64,000 nucleotides of DNA from Sporosarcina luteola (GCF_023715245.1 NZ_JAMBNV010000002.1:248001-312000); one strand, 5' to 3'; positions 1 to 10,120 are shown, counted from the stretch's first letter. Numbers and translations are program-made. Notes: a model not told the origin generated them from the sequence alone.

Positions 1-323
1 AAATCGAACGGCCGTATATCGGCGTTGGCCTTGCAGACTTGGCCGAGGTTCCGTATATCTATGTACAGGATCTACCGGAAGAAGTGAAAGGTGGCGTCAT
101 GGTCGCCAACGTCGACCCGACATCTGCAGCGGGCAAAGCTGGATTGAAAGAGCAGGACGTCATCACCGCGATTAACGGAACCGATATCAGCAACTCCATG
201 GAACTGCGCAAATTCCTTTATTCCGAACTTAAAATCGGTGACAAAGCGACACTCACCGTTTACTCCGGCTCCCAAAAACGCACAGTTGAATTGACATTGA
301 CGAGCAATACACCGGTTGAATAA
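1..323 (+). CDS. HtrA-type serine protease, C-terminal PDZ end (5' truncated by window)
   Basis: Only the last roughly 107 residues are present; the frame is open to the window edge and the protease domain lies outside. The visible part begins with a linker of the form ERPYIGVGLADL and continues as a PDZ domain with the GGVMVANVDPTSAAGKAGL carboxylate-binding and hydrophobic segment, then ITAINGTDI. This is the normal C-terminus of membrane-anchored HtrA/DegP-like proteases that degrade misfolded proteins at the outer face of the membrane. It most resembles the Bacillus YyxA/HtrC type from memory, but the PDZ alone cannot fix which paralogue it is. It ends at TAA just before a strong terminator. 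Confidence 0.85.
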   Translation, partial: IERPYIGVGLADLAEVPYIYVQDLPEEVKGGVMVANVDPTSAAGKAGLKEQDVITAINGTDISNSMELRKFLYSELKIGDKATLTVYSGSQKRTVELTLTSNTPVE

Positions 324-330
324 AAGAACA

Positions 331-366
331 AACACCTCCGCCATTTTCAGTTGTGGCGGAGGTGTT
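331..366. terminator. Bidirectional intrinsic terminator
   Basis: Twelve-base perfect stem AACACCTCCGCC (331-342) and GGCGGAGGTGTT (355-366) with a 12-base loop. It sits between the convergent HtrA and regulator genes, with T-rich sequence following on either strand. Confidence 0.85.
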
Positions 367-369
367 TAT

Positions 370-1323
370 TTACGATTGAATTACGTCTTTTGCCTGCAAA
401 TAGCGTTCCCCAAAAATCGTGATTGTCGTTCCGCTTCTTCCTTGGCGGGCGTTCAATAACCCTAGCTCTTGCAAAACCTCCAATCGGAGGCGAATTTGCT
501 GTTCGGATAAGTGAATATCTTGCTCTCCCAAAAGCTGCTTCAGTTTTATGCGTCCAAACGTTTTAAGTTGAGCCTTTCCTTCAGCATAAATGCTTAATAT
601 TTCGATGCTCTCCTTCAAGAAGCCGTGCTCTTCAATTTTTTTGTCAATGGAAAGGATATCGTTTTGTGAAAGGTGTGCAGCTTCAGCAAAGGATTCTTTT
701 TTGAAGCTATTTTCCACTCTATACGGCTCTGCAAGGGATACTTGGGATTTCACATAACGATTCACCATTTGTTCATGAGTGAATCCCGCCTCCAAAGCTT
801 CCGCGATTGCCCATACTGTCCCGTACGAAAGCAGCCGATCACCGATGTCGATCACATTTGAAAATTGGCTTGGGACGAACTCAATTTCTCCGGGTGTGAC
901 GATATAGTCGATATCCTCTGGAATTTCTTGACCCGGATTGTTTTCGTCATCCAAATAGTACGAATGTGTAAAGAAGATATTCATTAACGAGTCCAAGGTC
1001 TCCTGAGCGTTTTCAAGTGTATCGTTGACAACCAATAGTTTCTGGCCGGCAGGCAGATCAATCAATCGCTTCGTATTTGCGATATTCACTTCCCGATGTG
1101 CAATGATCGTCTTACACTCTTTCGGAATGAAGGGGCGTATGACCCCCATCAGAATCGATCGTGATAAAACAACAATGTCCTCTTCACCAATGCTATCCCC
1201 ATCCAAATCCTTAACGACCAATTTTGATATGATTGCTTTATCACCAAAAATAAGTTCCAGCTGTTCAGAGATTATCGTTAAATAACCTTCTTGTATCGAG
1301 ACAATATGAATTTTGGTTTTCAT
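370..1323 (-). CDS. Putative transcriptional regulator with C-terminal winged helix
   Basis: The protein is 317 residues with no signal peptide or membrane segment. The last 65 residues look like a winged helix: LSEQQIRLRLEVL followed by LQELGLLNARQGRSGTTIT, the wing pattern (GRxGxxIT) seen in NrpR-type and related regulators. The N-terminal 170 residues form an alpha/beta-looking sensor I do not recognise; it may be distantly related to the receiver of PrpR-type activators. The AAA+ domain of such activators is absent. It lies just downstream of the peptide transporter arm on the same strand, so a role in controlling peptide uptake is plausible by position only. The call of regulator is moderate; the ligand and target are unknown. 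Confidence 0.5.
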   Translation of the reverse strand: MKTKIHIVSIQEGYLTIISEQLELIFGDKAIISKLVVKDLDGDSIGEEDIVVLSRSILMGVIRPFIPKECKTIIAHREVNIANTKRLIDLPAGQKLLVVNDTLENAQETLDSLMNIFFTHSYYLDDENNPGQEIPEDIDYIVTPGEIEFVPSQFSNVIDIGDRLLSYGTVWAIAEALEAGFTHEQMVNRYVKSQVSLAEPYRVENSFKKESFAEAAHLSQNDILSIDKKIEEHGFLKESIEILSIYAEGKAQLKTFGRIKLKQLLGEQDIHLSEQQIRLRLEVLQELGLLNARQGRSGTTITIFGERYLQAKDVIQS

Positions 1324-1419
1324 TCTTTCTCCTCATCTTCCATTATCCAACCACTCATTCAGTCCCTTATACCCTATTCACCCGGTATGAAGACCTTTCT
1401 ATAAGCAGATTCACTTCGT

Positions 1420-3426
1420 TCAATTGATGAGATGACAGGCAACCCAATGGTCCTTTTCGGCCTCTTTCCAGATTGGAGTTTCTTTACATTTCTCCATTGC
1501 ATATGGACAGCGCGTCCGAAAACGGCATCCCGTCGGCGGACTCATCGGATTCGGAAGATCCCCTGTCAAAACGATCCGTTCCCTGCTCCGTTCTTCCACA
1601 GGATCTGGCACCGGCACTGCTGACATTAAAGCTTGTGTGTAAGGATGAAGAGGGTTTTCACTAATTGCTTTCGTAGGAGCAAGCTCAACTAGATTCCCTA
1701 AATACATCACACCGATGCGATCGCTAATATATTTCACCATCGAAATATCATGTGCGATAAATAAATACGTCAAATCCTTCTCATACTGCAAATCCCTCAG
1801 CAAATTTACTACCTGAGCCTGGATCGATACATCGAGCGCGGATATCGGCTCATCCGCAATGATAACATCGGGGTTTACCGCCAAGGCGCGGGCAATCCCT
1901 ACCCTTTGCCTTTGTCCCCCTGAAAACTCATGCGGATACCGGTTCATAAACTCCTTATTTAGCCCTACGATTTCAAGCAAGTTTTGAACAATATCCTTCC
2001 TGTCTTTCATGCTGTCTGCAAGTCTATGGACATCGATGCCTTCCGCTACAGAATCGAGAACTTTTTTACGAGGGTCCAGTGAAGCATACGGATCCTGGAA
2101 AATCATCTGGATCTTCTGCTTCATCCGATTTTCTAGCCCTTTGTTCAATTGCCCATGAATGGGCTCGCCGTCAAAGTACACTTCCCCACCCGTCGGTTCA
2201 TATAGACGAATGATAGTTCTACCTGTCGTCGATTTTCCGCATCCCGACTCCCCGACCAAGCCAAGCGTCTCCCCTTTGTAAATATCGAAAGAAACACCAT
2301 CAACAGCTCGCAGCTGCTTATTCCCGGATAAATGAAAATGCTTATGCAAGTCTTTCACCTGGATAATTGGAGAGTGATCGGCAGTCTTGCTTTTCCTCTT
2401 TTTCGCGACTGTCACCCTTTCTCTCTCTTTCACTTGAATAACTGTCGACAAATCGGGTGCCTTCGGATGAAGCAGCCAAGTTGCTGCATAATGACTATCA
2501 GACACTTTGAACATCGGTGGCTGATTTTTATAATCGATGGCCAATGCAAATTCGTTCCGCACAGCAAACGCATCCCCTACTGGTGGGTGCATTAAATCCG
2601 GAGGCGATCCAGGGATGGAGTATAGCACCTCTTCCACATCTAAATCGGGAATCGATTTCATTAGACCCCACGTGTATGGATGCTGCGATTCATGGAAAAC
2701 TTCATTAACAGTTCCCTCTTCAACGATTTTCCCTGCATACATGACAGCTACTTTGTCCGCCATATTCGCTACCACGCCCAAGTCATGGGTGATCAGGATG
2801 ATCGCCGTGCCCATACGTTTTTGAATGTCTTTTAATAATTCCAGAATCTGCGCTTGAATTGTTACGTCCAAAGCCGTTGTCGGCTCATCCGCAATGAGGA
2901 GCCTTGGATTGCACGCGATAGCAATCGCGATGACGACCCGCTGCCTCATCCCGCCTGAAAACTGATGTGGATACTGACTCACACGGGTGGCAGGCTCCGG
3001 AATGCCGACGAGCTCCAATATTTCGATGGCACGTTTCTGCGCCTCTTTTTTCGATAACCCTTGATGTTTCACGACACTTTCCGCGACTTGCTTTCCAATT
3101 GTCATCGTAGGATTCAGTGCCGTCATCGGGTCTTGGAATACCATAGCGATTTCGGATCCGCGGACGACCTCCATTCGACGTTCCGGGGCTTCCAGCAGGT
3201 TTTCACCGTCGAACATGACCTGTCCGCTATCATATGTAGCGACTTTGTCGGGCAATAGCTTCATGATCGCTTTTGATGTGACCGACTTCCCTGACCCTGA
3301 TTCCCCTACAATGGCTAAAGTCTCTCCTTCATTAATTGTAAAATTGACACCTCTGACGGCTTTTACAACTCCCGCTTGGGTATGGAAAGATACATGTAAA
3401 TCTTTCACTTCCAGTAATGGCTTCAT
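1420..3426 (-). CDS. Peptide ABC transporter, two ATPase domains fused in one chain (DppD-DppF type)
   Basis: This protein hydrolyses ATP to drive import of oligopeptides or dipeptides with the two permeases encoded upstream. Two complete ABC cassettes lie in one 668-residue chain. The first has Walker A GESGSGKS near residue 41, signature SGGMRQR and Walker [13 protein letters not shown]. The second has GESGCGKST near residue 405, SGGQRQR and [12 protein letters not shown]. Each is followed by the oligopeptide-type C-terminal extension, the last carrying a Cys-rich [14 protein letters not shown] stretch. In B. subtilis the two ATPases (OppD/OppF, AppD/AppF) are separate genes. The start at 3426 is preferred over an upstream one because of a GAGGGGGG ribosome site. 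Last gene of the minus arm. Confidence 0.92.
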   Translation of the reverse strand: MKPLLEVKDLHVSFHTQAGVVKAVRGVNFTINEGETLAIVGESGSGKSVTSKAIMKLLPDKVATYDSGQVMFDGENLLEAPERRMEVVRGSEIAMVFQDPMTALNPTMTIGKQVAESVVKHQGLSKKEAQKRAIEILELVGIPEPATRVSQYPHQFSGGMRQRVVIAIAIACNPRLLIADEPTTALDVTIQAQILELLKDIQKRMGTAIILITHDLGVVANMADKVAVMYAGKIVEEGTVNEVFHESQHPYTWGLMKSIPDLDVEEVLYSIPGSPPDLMHPPVGDAFAVRNEFALAIDYKNQPPMFKVSDSHYAATWLLHPKAPDLSTVIQVKERERVTVAKKRKSKTADHSPIIQVKDLHKHFHLSGNKQLRAVDGVSFDIYKGETLGLVGESGCGKSTTGRTIIRLYEPTGGEVYFDGEPIHGQLNKGLENRMKQKIQMIFQDPYASLDPRKKVLDSVAEGIDVHRLADSMKDRKDIVQNLLEIVGLNKEFMNRYPHEFSGGQRQRVGIARALAVNPDVIIADEPISALDVSIQAQVVNLLRDLQYEKDLTYLFIAHDISMVKYISDRIGVMYLGNLVELAPTKAISENPLHPYTQALMSAVPVPDPVEERSRERIVLTGDLPNPMSPPTGCRFRTRCPYAMEKCKETPIWKEAEKDHWVACHLIN

Positions 3427-3451
3427 TGAAATCCCCCCTCGGATCAACACA

Positions 3452-4420
3452 TCATTTTTTCATTTTCGGATCGAGTGCATCCCGTAGGCCGTCCGCCAAC
3501 AGGTTGAAGCAGACCATCAGTCCGACAATGACCAAAGCCGGGAACAGCAAGAGATAGAAATGATTTCTCATTGCCTGGAATCCGTCGTTTATTAATACAC
3601 CTAAAGAAGCAAGCGGCTCTTGCAATCCTAGGCCGATGAAGCTTAAAAATGCTTCCGTGAAAATCGCGGCAGGAATCGTGAACATCATATTGACGATGAT
3701 GAGACCAAGCGTATTCGGAATGAAGTGCTCCTTGATGAGCCTGCCATTCGAAGCGCCCAATGCCCTTGATGCGAGAATGAATTCCTGGGTCTTCAGCTTG
3801 AACACTTGTGAACGGACAAGCCTCGCCATATTCACCCAACCTGTAATGACCATCGCTATGGTGATCGTGACAATCCCTGGTTTCATTAACATGATGAGCA
3901 AGATGATCAAAATGAGATTCGGAATACCGACCAACACTTCAATAATCCTTTGCATCACATTATCCACCCGACCGCCTAATAAAGCGGAAATAGCTCCGTA
4001 CATAACGCCGATGATCAAGTCGAGGGTGGTAGCCAAAAACGCGATGTATAATGAAATTCTCGTACCTTCCCATACCCGGGTCCATTGGTCACGGCCAAAC
4101 CGGTCCGTCCCGAGCCAATGCTCGCCGCTCGGTTTCTGGAACACCTTATCATAATCGGTTTGCTCGTACGAATACTCGTTCAGATACGGACCGATAATCG
4201 CCATGACGATCAGAATGGATAGAATGACAAGACTGAGCATCGCGCCTTTATTTTTCTTGAGGCGGATCCAACTTTCCTTGAACATGCTCATTTGCGGCCG
4301 AGTGATGACTTCCTGTGATTCTTTTTGGTGCCCGACGACTTCAAAGTCATTGTCATCGAAATCCATTCCGGCTAATTCATCCAATCCGGCTCCATATTCT
4401 TTAACGTTGTTTGCCATCAT
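3452..4420 (-). CDS. Peptide ABC transporter permease, OppC/DppC type
   Basis: Inner-membrane permease of about 322 residues. It has an N-terminal cytoplasmic tail of about 60 residues, a first membrane helix ([19 protein letters not shown]), the external segment ending in [16 protein letters not shown], which is characteristic of the OppC branch, and a binding-protein-dependent transport domain with an EAA-like loop ([20 protein letters not shown]). It pairs with the OppB-type permease just upstream. The ribosome site AAGGGGTGAGG points to ATG 4420 or 4417; a GTG at 4426 overlaps the upstream stop and is less likely. Substrate class (dipeptide or oligopeptide) cannot be read from sequence. 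Confidence 0.92.
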   Translation of the reverse strand: MMANNVKEYGAGLDELAGMDFDDNDFEVVGHQKESQEVITRPQMSMFKESWIRLKKNKGAMLSLVILSILIVMAIIGPYLNEYSYEQTDYDKVFQKPSGEHWLGTDRFGRDQWTRVWEGTRISLYIAFLATTLDLIIGVMYGAISALLGGRVDNVMQRIIEVLVGIPNLILIILLIMLMKPGIVTITIAMVITGWVNMARLVRSQVFKLKTQEFILASRALGASNGRLIKEHFIPNTLGLIIVNMMFTIPAAIFTEAFLSFIGLGLQEPLASLGVLINDGFQAMRNHFYLLLFPALVIVGLMVCFNLLADGLRDALDPKMKK

Positions 4421-4422
4421 CC

Positions 4423-5358
4423 TCACCCCTTCGACTCAGTCAAACGTATTCGCGGATCGATGATTCCATATAATAAATCGACGACTAATATGGTAAGGAT
4501 GTAAAACGCACTGTAAAACAGCGTCAATCCCATGATTGTCGTGTAATCATTCACTTTGATCGAGTCAACGAACAAGCTTCCAATTCCGGGAATTCCAAAA
4601 ATGTTTTCGATAACGAGAGAGCCCGTGAGCAAGCTGACGGTAATCGGACCCAATATTGTAATGATCGGTATAAGTGAATTTCTGAGTGTATGATTGAAGA
4701 TTACACTCCACTTTGAAAGCCCTTTTGATTTTGCAGTCAAAATATAATCTTGCTGGAGCACTTCGAGCATTTCATTCCGCGTAAATCGGGCGATGAGTGC
4801 GATGACCATCATGGCTAGAGCAATTGTCGGCAATACCGAACTGCTATAGCTTTCCCAGAAAGCGACGGGGAGGATTCCCCATTTCAAACCAATATAATAT
4901 TGCAGCAGCGCCGCAAAAACAAAGTTCGGTATAGACACACCAATTACCGCAATGAACATCGTGAAATAATCCCAAGCCGTATTATGCCTGAATGCAGCAA
5001 TCATCCCTAAAACGAGGCCAATCGACATCCCTAAAATTACTGCCTGCAAGCCAAGCAACGCTGAAGGACCAATCCTGTCTTTGATGAGCGATTCAACCTT
5101 TTGCCCTTTAAAGTAAAAGGACGTTCCCAAGTCACCCTTCACCAAGTTCTCCATATAGATTCCGTATTGCATGATCAGCGGTTTATCCAATCCGTATTTG
5201 GCATAGAATTCAATCCGTGCCTCTTCCGTCAGACCGGCCAGCTTCTCTTCATCAAAAGGCGACCCAGGCAATAGTTTCATCAAGAAAAATGTGGCTGTCG
5301 CAATGACAACTAATGTCAGGATGATATTAACGACTCTGACGACAATGAATTTCTTCAT
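4423..5358 (-). CDS. Peptide ABC transporter permease, OppB/DppB type
   Basis: Inner-membrane permease of about 311 residues. A first membrane helix near residues 7-28 is followed by an external region containing FDEEKLAGLTEEARIEFYAKYGLDKPL, written here only as the typical OppB-type LDKPL ending, then five further helices and an EAA-like loop (DYILTAKSKGLSKWSVIFNH). It forms the heteromeric channel with the OppC-type protein, with which it is translationally coupled. The ribosome site AAGGGGTGAAAGGG favours ATG 5358 over a GTG at 5367. It belongs to the minus arm with the asparaginase upstream. Confidence 0.92.
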   Translation of the reverse strand: MKKFIVVRVVNIILTLVVIATATFFLMKLLPGSPFDEEKLAGLTEEARIEFYAKYGLDKPLIMQYGIYMENLVKGDLGTSFYFKGQKVESLIKDRIGPSALLGLQAVILGMSIGLVLGMIAAFRHNTAWDYFTMFIAVIGVSIPNFVFAALLQYYIGLKWGILPVAFWESYSSSVLPTIALAMMVIALIARFTRNEMLEVLQQDYILTAKSKGLSKWSVIFNHTLRNSLIPIITILGPITVSLLTGSLVIENIFGIPGIGSLFVDSIKVNDYTTIMGLTLFYSAFYILTILVVDLLYGIIDPRIRLTESKG

Positions 5359-5401
5359 CCCTTTCACCCCTTCACATGAATATCCTGTTCATAGGTTCGT
5401 C

Positions 5402-6412
5402 TTATACTCTTTGGTAAATGGAAAATACGGGTTTCAACATACCTACCTTCTCTATCCTTGCATTCAACAGAGTAGGGAAATGATAAGACTCAAGAGCTTT
5501 TGCTTCCTGCTCATCAATTAGATCCATCTGGCTGAGGATTTCCATGATAACGGCGTTTGTAGCACGGCTATTGCCATCCTCGATTTTGACGGCGATCCCG
5601 ATGCCCGCTTCTGGCACCCCTACACAATAGACCCCTTCCGCACCGACTTTGCCGAACATCTTTCCATCCATATGTTTCATGAAATCAGTGCAGAAGCGAG
5701 AAGTGCCGCCAACCATTTCCGGCGCATTCATCATCGCAGCCGTTACTCGGCCAATCGATTGTTGCCTTGATTCATTTAGTCCGCTCGGATCAGCCATTCT
5801 CGCAAATCCGAGTGCCAAATTCCGCAATGGAATTCCATGAACCGGAACGCCGCATCCGTCTATACCGATTTGAATCTCTTTCATCGGTACATCTGTCAGT
5901 TCACTAATAACCGAAAGGATTCTCTGTTGTACGGGATGGTCGATTTTATAATAATCTTCTATACTTTCATCCATATGTTTTGCCGTCGCCAACATTCCGC
6001 TATGTTTTCCAGAACAGTTATTGTGGATCTGCGTTACATCGCCGCCACTTTTAATCAGTTCTTCATACGCCTCCTGCCATCTTGGTGGATGGGTACCGCA
6101 TTTTAAATTGGAAACTTCCAATTCCAATCTGCTTAAGATTGATGCGGCTCTTTCAGTGTGCTGCTTTTCACCGTTATGCGAAGCACAAGCTAAAGCCAAA
6201 TCCCCATCTTCAAAATGATAATGGTCGGCTGCACCCGTCTCGATAATCGGAATGGTTTGCAACGGCTTCATGGAGGAGCGTGCAAATACAACCTTTTCAA
6301 TATCACCGACGGAGGAAATCACTTCACCGTTTGCACGGACAATTGCAATGTCACCTCTATGTATACTTTCAACTACTTGGCCCCTCTCGACCGTTACGAG
6401 TAACTCGGACAT
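5402..6412 (-). CDS. L-asparaginase II family (Rhizobium etli AnsA type)
   Basis: Predicted to hydrolyse L-asparagine to aspartate and ammonia in the cytoplasm. It belongs to the asparaginase II family related to serine beta-lactamases, not the bacterial AnsB family. Visible family features are the Ser-x-x-Lys pair in ARSSMKPLQ (Ser46/Lys49), the SCASHNGE-like segment ACASHNGEKQHTE, NNCSGKHSGML and GIDGCGVPVHG. Full length at 336 residues. It is the first gene of the minus arm, so asparagine released from imported peptides may be its substrate. The start has a GGAAG-type ribosome site 9-10 bases upstream. Confidence 0.88.
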   Translation of the reverse strand: MSELLVTVERGQVVESIHRGDIAIVRANGEVISSVGDIEKVVFARSSMKPLQTIPIIETGAADHYHFEDGDLALACASHNGEKQHTERAASILSRLELEVSNLKCGTHPPRWQEAYEELIKSGGDVTQIHNNCSGKHSGMLATAKHMDESIEDYYKIDHPVQQRILSVISELTDVPMKEIQIGIDGCGVPVHGIPLRNLALGFARMADPSGLNESRQQSIGRVTAAMMNAPEMVGGTSRFCTDFMKHMDGKMFGKVGAEGVYCVGVPEAGIGIAVKIEDGNSRATNAVIMEILSQMDLIDEQEAKALESYHFPTLLNARIEKVGMLKPVFSIYQRV

Positions 6413-6678
6413 TCTGCAACACTTCCATTCTCAATATTTTCAAATAAGTATAAAGCTTGAAACAACTTATTTCAACCATATTACCCAATTAATTAATATT
6501 TTCAGTCTACCGACCTATTTTATTAATACAAATTAAATAAAATAGTTGAAAAACAACTTGAAAGGTTCTTTCAGGTTTGATAAGGTTATTACAACTTATT
6601 CGTCAGACTATTCTGATGAGGGGGTTGGAGGTGTGTATGTAAGGAAAATTACTTTCACTTAAGAAGGGGGATTGGATA
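6413..6678. promoter_or_regulatory. Divergent control region of the peptide locus with a dyad
   Basis: This 266-base AT-rich gap must hold the promoters of both arms. A dyad TGAAAG-GTT-CTTTCA at 6559-6573 is the best operator candidate. The motif ACAACTT occurs three times nearby (about 6464, 6553 and 6591). No convincing pair of promoter hexamers was found for either arm. Confidence 0.4.
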
Positions 6679-7404
6679 TTGAAACCGATTATCGGCATTA
6701 CTTCCAACTTAGATTCAACTGCGCATACGCTTCAAAACACGTACATCCAGGCGGTCATCACTGGAGGTGGCATACCTTTTGTCATACCAACCGGGGTGGA
6801 AAGCGACGTACAGCAAATTACTGCACTTATTGACGGATTGATTGTTTCAGGCGGAGGAGACATGAACCCCGTACTTTTCAATGAAGAGCCTGTGCCTCAA
6901 CTCGGAAACGTCACACCCGAAAGAGACTCGAATGAATTGAAGCTTGTAACGCATATGCTCGAAGCGGATAAACCGATCCTCGGCATATGCAGAGGCCACC
7001 AAGTGCTGAACGTCGCTTTAGGCGGAACGCTTTACCAGGACATCAATTCGCAAATCGCCAGTCCGGTATTGCAGCATGATCAAAAAGCGAAAAGGGAGCA
7101 CCCATCCCATGCGATCCATATTGAAAAAGGAACTATCCTCGAATCCATCACAACCTCCGAGAAGATCATGGTGAATTCATTCCATCACCAAGCGCTGAAG
7201 GAGATCCCTTCCCCTCTTATCGTCTCGGGCAAATCTAGTGACGGAATTGTGGAGGCGGTTGAAAGTACGGATCACCATTTCGTCGTCGGCGTACAATGGC
7301 ACCCCGAGGCTTTGCTGCAAAATGAAGATCAGGTTTCCATGCGCTTATTCGAGGCTTATATGAAAGCTTGCGTTGAGAGGATGGTTGCAGTTGAAAGTTA
7401 TTGA
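6679..7404 (+). CDS. Gamma-glutamyl-gamma-aminobutyrate hydrolase family (peptidase C26, PuuD-like)
   Basis: Class-I glutamine-amidotransferase fold hydrolase of 241 residues that cleaves gamma-glutamyl amide or peptide bonds. The nucleophile elbow GICRGHQVLN holds the catalytic Cys, and VGVQWHPEAL holds the His-x-Glu pair; GGGDMNP lies near residue 60 as in PuuD. It is a free-standing hydrolase, with no synthase domain. It starts at TTG with ribosome site AAGAAGGGGG. Overlap of its 3' end with the dipeptidase start suggests translational coupling, so it probably works on gamma-glutamyl peptides brought in by the linked transporter. True substrate unknown. Confidence 0.88.
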   Translation: MKPIIGITSNLDSTAHTLQNTYIQAVITGGGIPFVIPTGVESDVQQITALIDGLIVSGGGDMNPVLFNEEPVPQLGNVTPERDSNELKLVTHMLEADKPILGICRGHQVLNVALGGTLYQDINSQIASPVLQHDQKAKREHPSHAIHIEKGTILESITTSEKIMVNSFHHQALKEIPSPLIVSGKSSDGIVEAVESTDHHFVVGVQWHPEALLQNEDQVSMRLFEAYMKACVERMVAVESY

Positions 7405-8359
7405 TCTACATTGTGATGTATTAGCTCGAATGCACAAATCAAAAGGGAATCTATCATTCACAGATTCCAACGATCTCGATGTCACATATGAAAAGCTGAA
7501 GCAAGGCGGATGCCATATCCAAGCCTTCGCCATATTCATTTCACCTTCGATTAAGTCAGACCAGAAATTCCAAGTAGCACTCGATCAAATCCATTACTTT
7601 TATACCGAAGTGATCGGCAAAAACCAGAATATGAAAGCTCTCAAAGCGTGGGATGATTTTGATCAGCTCCAGGAAGGACAAATTGGCGCATTTCTCACCC
7701 TTGAAGGAGTAGATTGCATTGGGAATGATATGCAAAAGCTGTCGATTCTTCGGGAGCTTGGGGTCCTATCGATTGGGCTGACGTGGAATAATGCCAATTT
7801 GGCAGCGGATGGTGTCGGAGAAGAGCGCGGGGCTGGCCTTACTGCATTCGGGAAGGAAATTGTCGGATTCTGCAATGAAAACAAGATTCTTACGGATGTT
7901 TCCCATCTAAGCGAGAAGGCTTTTTGGGATGTCATGGATTTGGCGCACTTTCCGATTGCGAGCCACTCCAACTCGAAAACGGTCTGCAATCATCGGCGGA
8001 ATTTGACAGATGAGCAGGCAACGCATTTATTCAACAAGAACGGACTGATCCATGTCGTCTACAATCCGCCATTCGTGATTGAAGAAGGCCCAGTATCTGT
8101 ATCGGATCTTATCACTCATATCGACCATTTCTGTTCCCTTGGGGGTGTAGGTCAGATAGGGCTGGGTTCGGATTTCGACGGCATTTCGGAAAAAATTATC
8201 GGTCTTGAAGATGCTTCTATGCAACCGGCTTTGATCAACGAGTTGTTGAAGAAATATAGCGAGGATGAAGTGAAAGGATTTGCATACAAGAACTTCCTTG
8301 ACCACCGTCCCGGTAAGAAGATTCCACAGCATTTACCAGAGGAAGAAGTGCTTTCGTAA
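7391..8359 (+). CDS. Membrane dipeptidase family (M19, renal dipeptidase-like)
   Basis: Zinc dipeptidase of about 322 residues that hydrolyses L,D- or L,L-dipeptides. Metal ligands are visible: His-x-Asp in VIDLHCDVL at the N-terminus, Glu in LTLEGVDCIG, His in LTDVSHLSEKAFWD and IASHSN, and the GLGSDFDG aspartate near the C-terminus. TTG at 7391 is the chosen start (ribosome site GAGAGG; protein begins LKVIDLHCD); a TTG at 7373 gives six unnecessary residues. The gene overlaps the preceding hydrolase by 14 bases. The last 17 residues (after NFLDH) look atypical for the family. Confidence 0.9.
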   Translation: MKVIDLHCDVLARMHKSKGNLSFTDSNDLDVTYEKLKQGGCHIQAFAIFISPSIKSDQKFQVALDQIHYFYTEVIGKNQNMKALKAWDDFDQLQEGQIGAFLTLEGVDCIGNDMQKLSILRELGVLSIGLTWNNANLAADGVGEERGAGLTAFGKEIVGFCNENKILTDVSHLSEKAFWDVMDLAHFPIASHSNSKTVCNHRRNLTDEQATHLFNKNGLIHVVYNPPFVIEEGPVSVSDLITHIDHFCSLGGVGQIGLGSDFDGISEKIIGLEDASMQPALINELLKKYSEDEVKGFAYKNFLDHRPGKKIPQHLPEEEVLS

Positions 8360-8384
8360 GGTTAAGTAGAATAGGAGGATTTCA

Positions 8385-10028
8385 ATGAAAACAAAGTTCA
8401 ATTTTTTACTCGTGCTCTCTTTGATCATGGCCGTCTTTTTAAGCGGCTGCGGCTTCAGCGACTCGAAGAAGAATGATGGCGAAAAAACAGGCGAAAAGGA
8501 AGGTAAAGAAAAGGTTGTCAACTTGAGCCTTTCCAATGATATCCCTGACTTGAACCAAGTGTTGACGACGGACGGGATTTCATTCTCCGTGTTAAACAAC
8601 GTAATGGAGGGGCTTTACCGTTTGGATGAAAACAACGAACCGCAGCCCGCTATGGCGGAAGATGTAGATGTGTCCGACGACAAATTGACGTATACATTCC
8701 ACCTGCGCGAAGGCATTAAATGGAGCAACGGAGACCCTGTCACTTCTGAAGACTTCAAATACTCTTGGTTGCGGGCAATGCACCCTGATACGGCGGGCGC
8801 ATATTCCAACATCCTATCCGATTATATTGTAGGCGGACAGGAATTTGTGGATGGCGAGGCTGACGCATCAACAGTTGCAATTGAAACTCCCGACGAGAAA
8901 ACGCTTGTTGTCACTCTTAAAACACCGACACCATTTTTCCTTGGTTTAACGGCTTTCGTAACGTATTTCCCGTTGAACGAAAAATTCATTAACGAAGTCG
9001 GCGAAGATAAATTCGCATTAAAAGCGGATGCGATTTTGTATAACGGACCGTACGTTATGACTGAATACAATCAAGCTCAAGGCGTTACGTTAGTGAAGAA
9101 CAAAGAGTATTGGGATGTTGACAATGTAGATGTCGACAAAGTTACGATGAAAGTCATCAAAGAACAAAGCACTGCATTGAACCTATATGAAGCAGGCGAA
9201 TTAGATCGTGTTTACTTGGCGTCTTCTGACGTTGATTCCTACAAGGACAGCGAGGAATTCGGCACCGAAACGGAATTCATCTCCTGGTATTTACAGTTCA
9301 ACTTCCTTGAAAAACCATTTGACAATGTCAATATCCGGAAAGCTTTCCAACTAGCATATGACGCGGAGACATTGACAAAAACTGTTCTGAACAACGGCTC
9401 AGCCCCTGCCTACGGACTAGTCGCAGCAGGCGTATATGGCAATGGCGATAAAACATTCCGTGAGTTGAGCGGAGACCACGTGAAAATGGACGTCGCAAAG
9501 GCAAAAGAATACTTGGAGAAAGGAATCGCCGAAGTCGGCGAACTTCCACCGCTTAAAATTTTGACTGCAGACGATACGATTGCAAAAGACACAGCGATCT
9601 TCCTCCAAAGTGAATTCAAAAAGAATCTAGGCATCGACGTGCAAATCGATACAAAACCGTACAGCGGCCGCTTGGATGCAATGAGAGCGAACGAATTCCA
9701 AATGGGTATTTCACGTTGGGGCGCGGACTATAACGATGCGATGGATATTTTAAGCCTTTGGATCGGAGAACCGTTAAGAGGACTTCGCGGGAACTACTTC
9801 AACGAGGAATATAAGAAGCTGATCGACGACGCACTTGTCGAAGCGGATGAAAACAAACGCCTTCAAATGTTGATTGATGCAGAGAAATTAATGCTCGTCG
9901 ATGACGGCACATTAGGGCCGTTATACTTCGAAGGAAAAGCATTCTTGCAAAAGCCGAACGTCAAAGGTGTCATCATCCACCCGTATGGCGCTTCCATAGA
10001 ATTAAAGACGATTAAAGTAGACGAATAA
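8385..10028 (+). CDS. Peptide ABC transporter substrate-binding lipoprotein (OppA/DppE type, SBP family 5)
   Basis: Extracellular lipoprotein of 547 residues that captures peptides for the linked permeases. A lipoprotein signal peptide ends in the lipobox LSGC (about residues 19-22), followed by a charged Lys/Glu linker. Family-5 features include LTYTFHLREGIKWSNGDP, VTSEDFKYSW and NVNIRKAFQLAYD. The start has an AGGAGG ribosome site. It is the last gene of the plus arm and is followed by a terminator, so transporter parts are split between two divergent transcripts. Confidence 0.93.
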   Translation: MKTKFNFLLVLSLIMAVFLSGCGFSDSKKNDGEKTGEKEGKEKVVNLSLSNDIPDLNQVLTTDGISFSVLNNVMEGLYRLDENNEPQPAMAEDVDVSDDKLTYTFHLREGIKWSNGDPVTSEDFKYSWLRAMHPDTAGAYSNILSDYIVGGQEFVDGEADASTVAIETPDEKTLVVTLKTPTPFFLGLTAFVTYFPLNEKFINEVGEDKFALKADAILYNGPYVMTEYNQAQGVTLVKNKEYWDVDNVDVDKVTMKVIKEQSTALNLYEAGELDRVYLASSDVDSYKDSEEFGTETEFISWYLQFNFLEKPFDNVNIRKAFQLAYDAETLTKTVLNNGSAPAYGLVAAGVYGNGDKTFRELSGDHVKMDVAKAKEYLEKGIAEVGELPPLKILTADDTIAKDTAIFLQSEFKKNLGIDVQIDTKPYSGRLDAMRANEFQMGISRWGADYNDAMDILSLWIGEPLRGLRGNYFNEEYKKLIDDALVEADENKRLQMLIDAEKLMLVDDGTLGPLYFEGKAFLQKPNVKGVIIHPYGASIELKTIKVDE

Positions 10029-10036
10029 TCCACTCA

Positions 10037-10064
10037 CCCGCTTAGATGGCTAAGCGGGTTTTTC
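10037..10064 (+). terminator. Intrinsic terminator
   Basis: Stem CCCGCTTA (10037-10044) and TAAGCGGG (10051-10058), loop GATGGC, then TTTTTC. It closes the plus arm of the peptide locus. Confidence 0.9.
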
Positions 10065-10120
10065 TTATTCATTCCGTTATAATTATAGAATAAAGAAACC
10101 TTTACATAGGAGGACTGAAT

